5,958 nt of DNA, taken from Bacteroidota bacterium (GTDB lineage: Bacteria > Bacteroidota > Ignavibacteria > Kapaibacteriales > UBA2268). A program made the translations under genes and the position numbers. Of this stretch, positions 1 through 4,761 are shown piece after piece; position 1 is the first letter of the stretch, and the number at the start of each line of letters is the position of its first letter. The stretch covers positions 1-5,958 of the forward strand of contig DAHXMP010000464.1 of assembly GCA_027371665.1 (NCBI GenBank). Direction: 5' to 3'. The notes below the pieces were generated by a model. The model had not been told where the DNA came from. It did not search any database and worked only from the letters and a program-made list of their open reading frames with translations.

Positions 1-21
1 CTTTACTTCTTCAATGCTCAT
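1..21 (-). CDS. Start of an ORF overlapping the MNT gene (probable HEPN-type partner, truncated by window edge)
   Basis: An ATG at 21-19 on the minus strand opens a frame reading MSIEEVK before the window ends. It overlaps the last codons of the nucleotidyltransferase gene by 11 bases, and an AAGG Shine-Dalgarno lies 6 bases upstream of it. Tight translational coupling of this kind is usual for MNT/HEPN two-gene modules, in which the MNT gene comes first and a HEPN-domain (DUF86-like) ribonuclease toxin follows. Only seven codons are visible, so the HEPN identity rests on gene order, not on residues. It could instead be an unrelated gene. Confidence 0.45.
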
Positions 22-289
22 AAATTACCTTAGCTTTATGAAGAACATCATCCCGGAAAAATCTGCTTAAATCTCCTGCAGTTCTTAAATCAATTTTATG
101 TCCTAATTTTTCGGTAAGCTCCAGTTCCATGCCGCTGAATGTAAACAAATCAGGAACATGAGCCTTGTCAAATTCGGCTAATAAATCAATGTCGCTACTG
201 CTTTCGTCATATTTATCTGTTAAATAAGAACCGAAAACCGATAATTTTTTAATATGGTATTTCTCGCAGAACTGATTCAATATTTCCAA
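11..289 (-). CDS. MNT-domain nucleotidyltransferase, antitoxin-like (MntA/DUF4062-independent small Pol-beta fold)
   Basis: A small Pol-beta superfamily nucleotidyltransferase of 92 residues counted from the TTG at 289. The active-site signature is visible: G20-S21, then D33-I34-D35 (Gly-Ser followed by Asp-x-Asp), with D67 in KIDLRT as the likely third carboxylate. Small proteins of this type act as antitoxins of HEPN ribonucleases, and characterised members AMPylate the toxin. An overlapping downstream ORF fits that arrangement. The TTG start is doubtful. A better start is the ATG at 312-310, which has an AAGGA Shine-Dalgarno and a promoter, but an A9 run (309-301) puts it one base out of frame. 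With one extra A the protein would begin MKKKTEIDLEIL and be about 100 residues, the usual family length and N-terminus. The fold assignment is firm; the antitoxin role is inferred. Confidence 0.85.
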   Translation of the reverse strand: MEILNQFCEKYHIKKLSVFGSYLTDKYDESSSDIDLLAEFDKAHVPDLFTFSGMELELTEKLGHKIDLRTAGDLSRFFRDDVLHKAKVIYEH

Positions 290-309
290 ATCAATTTCAG
301 TTTTTTTTT

Positions 310-323
310 CATAATTAGTCCTT
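310..323 (-). promoter_or_regulatory. Shine-Dalgarno and ATG that mark the likely true MNT start
   Basis: On the minus strand, AAGGA (323-319) is followed after six bases by ATG (312-310) and then nine consecutive A residues. Read literally, this ATG gives an 11-codon peptide ending in TGA at 279-277. Adding one A puts it in frame with the nucleotidyltransferase. This is the only start upstream of the MNT domain with a good ribosome binding site. Confidence 0.65.
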
Positions 324-341
324 AGATTTTTGCAAATCTAA
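322..341. promoter_or_regulatory. Perfect 8-bp inverted repeat over the MNT promoter (candidate operator)
   Basis: TTAGATTT (322-329) and AAATCTAA (334-341) are exact reverse complements separated by 4 bases. The element covers the -7 box and the predicted transcription start of the MNT operon. This is the expected position for an autoregulatory operator of a toxin-antitoxin pair, but no binding protein can be named. Confidence 0.5.
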
Positions 342-363
342 TATTAATCAGGCTGAAATCAAA
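333..363 (-). promoter_or_regulatory. Bacteroidota-type promoter for the MNT operon
   Basis: On the minus strand, TTTG (363-360) is followed after 19 bases by TAGATTTG (340-333), matching the Bacteroidota housekeeping pattern TTTG-N(17-23)-TAnnTTTG. The predicted transcription start near 326 leaves a very short leader that still contains the AAGGA site and the ATG at 312. The pattern was read by eye; no transcript data are available. Confidence 0.6.
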
Positions 364-436
364 TTACATTATACAGATTCTCATATTTCTTTCCTTTTTA
401 AAACTCAAAAATACATTCTTCCCCAAAATTCTTTTT

Positions 437-468
437 TTTGTAAAAAACCGCTTTATTAGATAATTTTG
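437..468 (+). promoter_or_regulatory. Bacteroidota-type promoter for the deoxyhypusine-synthase-like gene
   Basis: TTTG (437-440), a 20-base spacer, and TAATTTTG (461-468) match the Bacteroidota promoter consensus. The predicted start near 474 gives a leader of roughly 28 bases, containing AAGGAG (493-498) four bases before the ATG at 503. Confidence 0.6.
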
Positions 469-502
469 AATAAATAATTTTTTACTCTATTTAAGGAGAA
501 AC

Positions 503-1546
503 ATGGCTGAGAAAAAATACTACATCAATCCAAAAAGAACCGTAGAACACTTCGATATAAAAAAACACGACGTTATTTCGCTGGTTGATTCAATGGGTAA
601 AATGGCTTTTCAGGCTCGTAACCTTCACAGGGCGGCAGGAATATATGTGAAAATGCTCCAGGACAGGAAATGCTCCGTTATCCTCACTCTTGCAGGTTCC
701 CTGTTTAGTGCTGGATTGAAGAATGTTGTGCTCGACATGATTAAAAACAACATGGTTGATGCCATCGTTTCTACCGGTGCGATAATCGTTGACCAGGACT
801 TCCTCGAAGCTCTCGGTTTCAAGCATTACCAGGGAACACCCTTTGTGGATGATAACGAACTTCGCAACCTGATGATTGACAGGATATACGACACGTACAT
901 TGACGAGGAAGAGCTACGCTACTGCGACATGACAATAGCAGAGATTGCCGCTTCTCTCCAGCCGCGTCCCTACAGTTCCCGCGAATTTATTATAGAAATG
1001 GGGAAGTGGCTTGTGGCAAATAAAAAAGGGAAGGACTCAGTCGTCAAAACCGCTTATGAATGTGGTGTACCAATTTTCGTCCCTGCATTTTCAGATTGCT
1101 CTGCGGGTTTCGGTTTGATTCATCATCAATACAATGCCAAGGGACCGGTTGTTTCTATTGATTCGGCTAAAGACTTTCTCGAGCTGACAAAAATCAAGAT
1201 TAGAGCTGCTGACACCGGTATATTCATGGTCGGCGGCGGCGTTCCTAAGAATTTCACGCAGGATGTCGTGGTTGCCTGCGACGTTCTCGGCGTTCAGAAG
1301 GAAATGCACAAGTATGCAATTCAGATTACCGTTGCCGACGAGAGGGACGGCGGCTTGTCGGGCTCCACGCTCAAAGAGGCAAGTTCATGGGGCAAGGTCG
1401 AGACTACTTTCGAGCAGATGGTTTACAGCGAGGCTACGATTGCTTTGCCGTTAATTGCTTCTTATGCTTATCACTCGGAAGCATGGAAAACAAGGAAGAT
1501 AAAAAGATATAATGATTTTCTCGACGGAGTCAAAGAGAGCAAGTAA
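503..1546 (+). CDS. Deoxyhypusine-synthase-like protein (probable polyamine aminobutyltransferase)
   Basis: A 347-residue protein of the deoxyhypusine synthase (DHS) family, full length for the bacterial branch. The NAD-binding half includes the STGAIIVDQDFLEALG segment (about 90-105) and GGGVPKNF (244-251). The SSWGK motif ends in K298, equivalent to the catalytic lysine (Lys329) that forms the enzyme-imine intermediate in human DHS. The human HH motif after the triple glycine (His288) is replaced by asparagine-phenylalanine. Eukaryotic and archaeal DHS modify eIF5A/aIF5A, which bacteria lack, so bacterial members are thought to transfer the aminobutyl group to a free polyamine such as putrescine or agmatine, giving homospermidine or a guanidino analogue. 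Which substrate applies here cannot be read from the sequence. AAGGAG (493-498) supports the start. The gene looks more GC-rich than its neighbours, with many C-ending codons, which may reflect high expression. Confidence 0.9.
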   Translation: MAEKKYYINPKRTVEHFDIKKHDVISLVDSMGKMAFQARNLHRAAGIYVKMLQDRKCSVILTLAGSLFSAGLKNVVLDMIKNNMVDAIVSTGAIIVDQDFLEALGFKHYQGTPFVDDNELRNLMIDRIYDTYIDEEELRYCDMTIAEIAASLQPRPYSSREFIIEMGKWLVANKKGKDSVVKTAYECGVPIFVPAFSDCSAGFGLIHHQYNAKGPVVSIDSAKDFLELTKIKIRAADTGIFMVGGGVPKNFTQDVVVACDVLGVQKEMHKYAIQITVADERDGGLSGSTLKEASSWGKVETTFEQMVYSEATIALPLIASYAYHSEAWKTRKIKRYNDFLDGVKESK

Positions 1547-1555
1547 AAGCATAGA

Positions 1556-1580
1556 ATAAAATTTTCAATTTTTGAATTTT
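1556..1580 (+). terminator. Weak AU-rich terminator-like hairpin after the DHS-like gene
   Basis: Ten bases after the stop codon, TTCAA (1564-1568) can pair with TTGAA (1572-1576). The stem extends outward as AAAATT with GAATTTT if two T residues bulge. The right arm is followed by a short T run. Being purely A/U, it is a weak intrinsic terminator at best. Its first 15 bases recur at 2833-2847, also just after a stop codon. Confidence 0.35.
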
Positions 1581-1617
1581 CAATTGTGGTTTTACTTAAT
1601 TGTTGTTTCCTAAATAT

Positions 1618-1644
1618 CTCAGTCTGAGCGGAGTCGAAGACTGA
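1618..1644. repeat. Short palindromic intergenic repeat (TGAGCGGAGTCGAAG type)
   Basis: The element holds TCAGTC (1619-1624) and GACTGA (1639-1644) as a 6-bp inverted repeat with a 14-base loop. Two smaller nested palindromes lie within it: CTCAG-T-CTGAG (1618-1628) and AGTC-GAA-GACT (1632-1642). The core TGAGCGGAGTCGAAG resembles a dispersed intergenic repeat I recall from many Bacteroidota-type genomes. Only one clear copy is in this window, so its dispersed nature is inferred from memory. Confidence 0.5.
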
Positions 1645-1694
1645 TAAAACAGGTTTCACTATCCGGCTAAGCTTATTTTGACATTCAATTTTTC

Positions 1695-1703
1695 GGGGAG
1701 GAG
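1695..1703 (+). promoter_or_regulatory. Ribosome binding site fixing the MEMO-family start
   Basis: GGGGAGGAG lies four bases before the ATG at 1708 and seven before the adjacent ATG at 1711. It excludes the in-frame TTG at 1678, which lies upstream of this site. Either ATG is possible, and they differ by one methionine. Confidence 0.75.
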
Positions 1704-1707
1704 CTTT

Positions 1708-2829
1708 ATGATGAAAATAATTCTTTATTCTTTCCTCTTTATGGCTAATGCACTTATTATGCAAAATACAAATCTTTCTCAAAATCAAAATACTATAAAA
1801 AGTACAATGAATAAATCAAATACAAGAAACATGCTCGACACAGTCGGATTTGCGAGCAAGACCGGGCAAATGGAAAAGGTAATTCAAATGATTGAAGAAA
1901 GCCAGGGGAGGTTACTAAAAAAATACAGAGCGGAAAATAAGGGAACAACTCCATGGAAAGTGGTTATCAGCCCGCATGATGATTATGCCTATGTAGGCTA
2001 TTTATATCCCGAACTCCTCGCAGATGTGAAAGCAAGTACTGTCCTGCTTTTCGGGGTTTGCCACAAAGCAACCCTGTTCGGTATGGAAAATAAAATTATA
2101 TTCGACGGTTTTAAACAATGGAAAGTTGCAAACGGATTGGTGGCAGTGTCTCCGCTTCGGGATGAGCTTATCGCGGAAATGCCGAAAGATTTGTATTTAA
2201 TAAATGATACAGTGCAGTCTGCAGAACATTCTGTCGAAGCTATTGTACCCTGGCTGAAGCAATTCAATAAAAATGTACGGATTATCAGTGTTCTCGTTCC
2301 TTATATGAATTTTGAAAGGATGAAAGCTATAGCAAAACACTTGTCAGATGCTATAAGTAAGGTAATTAAAAAGCATGAATTTGCATGGGGAAAGGATTTT
2401 GCTATTATTATTTCGAGCGATGCCGCGCATTATGGTGATTCGGCTTGGGGCGGTAAAAATTATGCTTTTTGCGGTACGGGTAAAACAGGCTATCAAAAAG
2501 CCCTGATACACGAACATGAGATTATTGACAAATGTCTGACCAAAGTAATTTCTCCTCAAAAAATCGAAAAATTCACAAAATATACTGTTAAAGAAGAAGA
2601 CTTTAAAGACTACAAATGGACCTGGTGCGGCAGGTATTCGATTCCTTTCGGCTTGCTGACTGCTTATTATCTGGGTGAGCAGACAGTAAATAAATTGAAA
2701 GGCAGGTTAGCCGGATACTCGACAAGCTTAGAGAACGAGCCACTGAACGTTAAGCCTATCGGAATGGGAACGACAGCACCGGCTACGCTAAGGCACTGGG
2801 TCGGCTATGCTGCGATTGGGTACAGATAG
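1708..2829 (+). CDS. MEMO1/AmmeMemoRadiSam system protein B family protein, possibly exported
   Basis: A 373-residue protein of the MEMO family (Pfam Memo-like; structurally related to non-haem iron dioxygenases). The family landmarks occur in order: SPHDDYAYVG with H90, FGVCHKA with H119, EHSVEAIVPWL with H174, SSDAAHYG with H241, and WCGRYSIP with C307. These correspond to the histidines and cysteine of the metal/active site in human MEMO1, so the site looks intact. Unlike cytoplasmic MEMO proteins, it opens with MMKIILYSFLFMANALIM, a hydrophobic stretch that may be a signal peptide or anchor, though no clear cleavage site is seen. It is longer than the roughly 270-300 residues of typical members. 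The extra length lies at the N-terminus, around 250-300, and in a C-terminal GMGTTAPATLRHWVGYAAIGY segment. Neither the AMMECR1 nor the radical-SAM partner is nearby. The substrate is unknown. Confidence 0.85.
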   Translation: MMKIILYSFLFMANALIMQNTNLSQNQNTIKSTMNKSNTRNMLDTVGFASKTGQMEKVIQMIEESQGRLLKKYRAENKGTTPWKVVISPHDDYAYVGYLYPELLADVKASTVLLFGVCHKATLFGMENKIIFDGFKQWKVANGLVAVSPLRDELIAEMPKDLYLINDTVQSAEHSVEAIVPWLKQFNKNVRIISVLVPYMNFERMKAIAKHLSDAISKVIKKHEFAWGKDFAIIISSDAAHYGDSAWGGKNYAFCGTGKTGYQKALIHEHEIIDKCLTKVISPQKIEKFTKYTVKEEDFKDYKWTWCGRYSIPFGLLTAYYLGEQTVNKLKGRLAGYSTSLENEPLNVKPIGMGTTAPATLRHWVGYAAIGYR

Positions 2830-2834
2830 ATTAT

Positions 2835-2869
2835 AAAATTTTCAATTAATTTTTAATGATTGAATTTTT
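2835..2869 (+). terminator. Weak AU-rich terminator-like hairpin after the MEMO-family gene
   Basis: TTCAAT (2841-2846) pairs with ATTGAA (2859-2864), and with a two-base bulge the stem continues as AAAA with TTTT. A T5 run ends the structure at 2869. It is AT-only and therefore weak. It resembles the hairpin after the preceding gene. Confidence 0.4.
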
Positions 2870-2890
2870 AAACAATCTTAATAATTTTCT

Positions 2891-2922
2891 CGCAAAGCCG
2901 CTAAGTCGCAAAGAAACGCAAA
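2891..2922. repeat. Octamer microrepeat, CGCAAAGN units
   Basis: Three consecutive 8-base units, CGCAAAGC, CGCTAAGT and CGCAAAGA (2891-2914), are followed after two bases by a partial CGCAAA (2917-2922). The motif resembles relic intergenic repeats I recall from diverse environmental bacteria. It encodes nothing recognisable, and its function is unknown. Confidence 0.55.
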
Positions 2923-2934
2923 TTGTCAGAACCT

Positions 2935-2961
2935 CTGATTAAGCTGATTAGACTGATTTCA
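2935..2961. repeat. Nine-base microrepeat, CTGATTA units
   Basis: CTGATTA starts at 2935 and 2944, and CTGATTT at 2953, giving three units with an exact 9-base period. It sits 12 bases after the octamer array, so the two arrays may belong to one composite intergenic element. No coding role is seen. Confidence 0.55.
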
Positions 2962-3100
2962 CCTTACACTAAATCAATCTCCAAAAGGTGATGGACTTGG
3001 AAAATGATTAAAATAATTTATCCGAAATTATACATTTTACATTAAAATCTTACCGCTATTCATCATTATTTCCAAATTGTTGAAACTTAATTTATGTTTT
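2962..3100. other. Non-coding stretch with no recognised feature
   Basis: This AT-rich sequence lies between the microrepeats and the regulatory region of the repeat-protein gene. I see no ORF with a ribosome binding site, no RNA gene and no clear hairpin in it. Confidence 0.4.
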
Positions 3101-3120
3101 CACGTATTATTTTTTACGTG
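3101..3120. promoter_or_regulatory. Inverted repeat CACGTA-N8-TACGTG upstream of the -7 box (candidate operator)
   Basis: CACGTA (3101-3106) and TACGTG (3115-3120) are exact reverse complements with an 8-base spacer. The element ends three bases before a TAnnTTTG box. An 11-base direct repeat, GTATTATTTTT at 3104-3114 and 3120-3130, overlaps it. The position suggests a regulator site for the T9SS repeat-protein gene, but no regulator can be named. Confidence 0.45.
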
Positions 3121-3123
3121 TAT

Positions 3124-3131
3124 TATTTTTG
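3124..3131 (+). promoter_or_regulatory. Candidate -7 promoter element of the T9SS repeat-protein gene
   Basis: TATTTTTG matches TAnnTTTG. No good TTTG element sits 17-23 bases upstream, where only T-rich sequence and the inverted repeat occur. The promoter would therefore be weak or activator-dependent. The predicted start near 3138 gives a leader of about 80 bases. Confidence 0.4.
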
Positions 3132-3158
3132 TTTTAATATACAAGGATTTCTTAGAGA

Positions 3159-3210
3159 CTCCTGGAATTTTTTTTTAATCATTACAAATAATATTATTAT
3201 TTTTCAGGAG
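3159..3210 (+). promoter_or_regulatory. Leader hairpin able to sequester the Shine-Dalgarno
   Basis: CTCCTG (3159-3164) is the exact complement of CAGGAG (3205-3210), which contains the Shine-Dalgarno AGGAG of the next gene. Pairing extends through one G-U and two A-U pairs (3165-3167 with 3204-3202), giving a nine-pair stem around a 34-base A/U-only-like loop. If formed, it would block ribosome access, as in a thermosensor-like or protein-controlled leader. This is a fold drawn by hand with no energy calculation. Confidence 0.4.
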
Positions 3211-3217
3211 ATTACAC

Positions 3218-4573
3218 ATGCTTAAACTCAAATCTTTACTTCCTGCTTTATTTATTTTCTTTTGTAGTGCCAACCTGTTTTCCCAGCCTGTTACCGAAGC
3301 TGAACAGAATGAAAACCTTACGGCTCTCATAGGCAATTACAAAATATCATATATTTACAACGGCTTTAATGATGAATGGCGTCCCTTAACAAAGAGGACT
3401 TTTACTTATAAAGAAAACATGAAACCTCTCGAGTACATTCAGCAGAAAAGCATGGGCGACAACTGGAGTAATTCATCTAAGTATATTTATGCTTACAACA
3501 GCAATGACAGCCTTGCATGTTTAACCGAAATGGAAGGCAACCTTAACGATTTTTATAATTCACGGTTAACGAGCTTATTATATGATGAACAGGGAAATAT
3601 TACAGAAAGGCTCACAGAAAACTGGTATAGTGATGCCTGGGAAAACCACTCTAAATTTACTTATGAGTATAATTCTATGCGAAATTTAACCCTGCTATTT
3701 TATCAAACCTGGGACGGTAGTGAATGGATAAACACTCAGAAAACTATATTCACTTACCTTAATGATACTCTTTTATCTGAACAACTAATTCAAAACTGGG
3801 CAGACAGCATTTGGACCAATGTTCAGAAAGTGAAATTTGAATATGATAATAACGGAAATTTAAAGGAACAAAAAACCTCTCTGTGGGACAGCGTAGACTG
3901 GGCTGATAATAACAGGGAAACAAGAGAATATAATGATAAAGGGAATCTTGCCGAAGTTGTTTACGACACATGGAACAGTGAAAATTGGGAAAATACAGGG
4001 AAGAACCTATACACTTATAATGACAAAGATTTGGTCGTCGAAATAGTGAATATGCAATGGTCCGATGGTGCTTGGATACCGAATGTAAGAGTCAATATTG
4101 ATTATAATGATAATGACAGGCAGGTTTATATCGTCAGGAAAATGTGGCAGAACCAGGATTGGCAAAACTATTCACAATCTTTTTATCAATATGAGAATAA
4201 TGAATGGCTGAATGAGTTCAGAAAGCAATTCTGGTCGGACGGTAATTGGTCAAACGATAAACTGATTGTTTATGACTATAACCGTACCGGAGTTGATGAG
4301 AATGATAAATCATTTTGTTCAAATTTAACAGGCAGTCCGAATCCATTCAGGGAAACAACGACAATAAGCTACTACGTGGAAGTTCCCGGTTATTCAGAAA
4401 TAAACATTTATGACCAGCTGGGTAATTTTGTAATGTCGCTCGATAAAGGCTGGAAGGCTCAGGGAAGCCGTAATATTGTTTTCGATGCATCATCTCTTAC
4501 ACAGGGTGTATATTATTGCAAAATCCAAATCGGAAAAATCGTTCTCACTGAGAAATTGCTGATGATAAAATAA
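3218..4573 (+). CDS. Secreted 29-residue-repeat protein with T9SS type A sorting domain
   Basis: A 451-residue exported protein of unknown function. Residues 1-23 form a Sec signal peptide (LLPALFIFFCSANLFSQ). Residues 49-355 contain eleven tandem repeats of exactly 29 residues, roughly W-x4-W-x-N-x2-K-x4-Y-x-Y-N followed by a GNL-like turn. A short linker leads to a C-terminal sorting domain (about 366-451) with SPNPF, an INIYDQLGN strand, LTQGVYYCKI and a final EKLLMIK, the familiar type A T9SS signature. Such domains direct cargo across the outer membrane and are then removed or used for surface attachment. The YxYN..GNL element resembles Rhs YD repeats, suggesting a beta-rich, possibly carbohydrate- or surface-binding solenoid; that is inference. 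AGGAG (3206-3210), seven bases before the ATG, supports the start. It has its own long leader and is followed by a terminator. Confidence 0.85.
   Translation: MLKLKSLLPALFIFFCSANLFSQPVTEAEQNENLTALIGNYKISYIYNGFNDEWRPLTKRTFTYKENMKPLEYIQQKSMGDNWSNSSKYIYAYNSNDSLACLTEMEGNLNDFYNSRLTSLLYDEQGNITERLTENWYSDAWENHSKFTYEYNSMRNLTLLFYQTWDGSEWINTQKTIFTYLNDTLLSEQLIQNWADSIWTNVQKVKFEYDNNGNLKEQKTSLWDSVDWADNNRETREYNDKGNLAEVVYDTWNSENWENTGKNLYTYNDKDLVVEIVNMQWSDGAWIPNVRVNIDYNDNDRQVYIVRKMWQNQDWQNYSQSFYQYENNEWLNEFRKQFWSDGNWSNDKLIVYDYNRTGVDENDKSFCSNLTGSPNPFRETTTISYYVEVPGYSEINIYDQLGNFVMSLDKGWKAQGSRNIVFDASSLTQGVYYCKIQIGKIVLTEKLLMIK
3362..4282 (+). repeat. Coding tandem array: eleven repeats with an 87-bp period
   Basis: The second tryptophan of each repeat falls at residues 54, 83, 141, 170, 199, 228, 257, 286, 315 and 344, with phenylalanine at 112, always 29 apart. 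A tyrosine ten residues later is present in all eleven units (64, 93, 122 and so on to 354). No insertion or deletion interrupts the register. The units are strongly diverged at DNA and protein level, so the array is old and held in register by structure. Confidence 0.9.
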
Positions 4574-4593
4574 CTCGATATATCTATTAACAG

Positions 4594-4618
4594 CCGGGGG
4601 TGTAATCATCACCTCCGG
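4594..4618 (+). terminator. Rho-independent-like terminator after the T9SS repeat-protein gene
   Basis: CCGGGGGTG (4594-4602) pairs with CACCTCCGG (4610-4618) through nine pairs, one of them G-U, around a 7-base loop. It lies 20 bases after the stop codon. The following T run is interrupted (CTGATTAATTTT), so termination may be incomplete. Confidence 0.65.
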
Positions 4619-4702
4619 TCTGATTAATTTTAACGAACATCTTAGTTATTCCACCTAAAATAAAAAAAGGGCTTATTAAAACACTAAAAAGTCTATAAGT
4701 AT

Positions 4703-4730
4703 AAAAAAAAGGCACGGAGTGCCGTGCCTT
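4703..4730 (-). terminator. Strong intrinsic terminator for the S8 protease gene
   Basis: AAGGCACGG (4709-4717) and CCGTGCCTT (4722-4730) form a perfect nine-pair stem with an AGTG loop. On the minus strand it is followed by a run of eight T residues (4710-4703). It lies about 30 bases after the protease stop codon and serves that gene. On the plus strand the trailing T content is poor. Confidence 0.85.
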
Positions 4731-4761
4731 ACTGCATTTTAATAAAATTCAGATTAAAGTT

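Noticed and set aside
590..826. Overlapping minus-strand ORFs of 65-78 codons opposite the deoxyhypusine-synthase-like gene, and similar ones at 1091-1309 and 1263-1454
   Set aside because: They lie entirely within a strongly supported conserved gene, have no convincing ribosome binding sites and resemble no protein family.
1674..1680. TATTTTG as a -7 promoter element for the MEMO-family gene
   Set aside because: It is one base short of TAnnTTTG and has no clear TTTG partner upstream; too weak to list.
1471..1788. 105-codon minus-strand ORF spanning the DHS-like/MEMO-family intergenic region
   Set aside because: It crosses the end of one gene and the start of another, contains the palindromic repeat, and shows no recognisable domain.
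1660..2717. 11-base inverted match: TATCCGGCTAA at 1660-1670 and TTAGCCGGATA at 2707-2717
   Set aside because: Several 11-base matches are expected by chance in a window of this size, and one copy lies inside coding sequence.
2707..2800. C-terminal part of the MEMO-family gene resembling a REP-like repeat (ACTCGACAAGCTTAG then ACTGAACG)
   Set aside because: The arms are too imperfect to call an insertion. The encoded segment leads straight into the family's normal VGYA ending and reads like a native part of the long subfamily.
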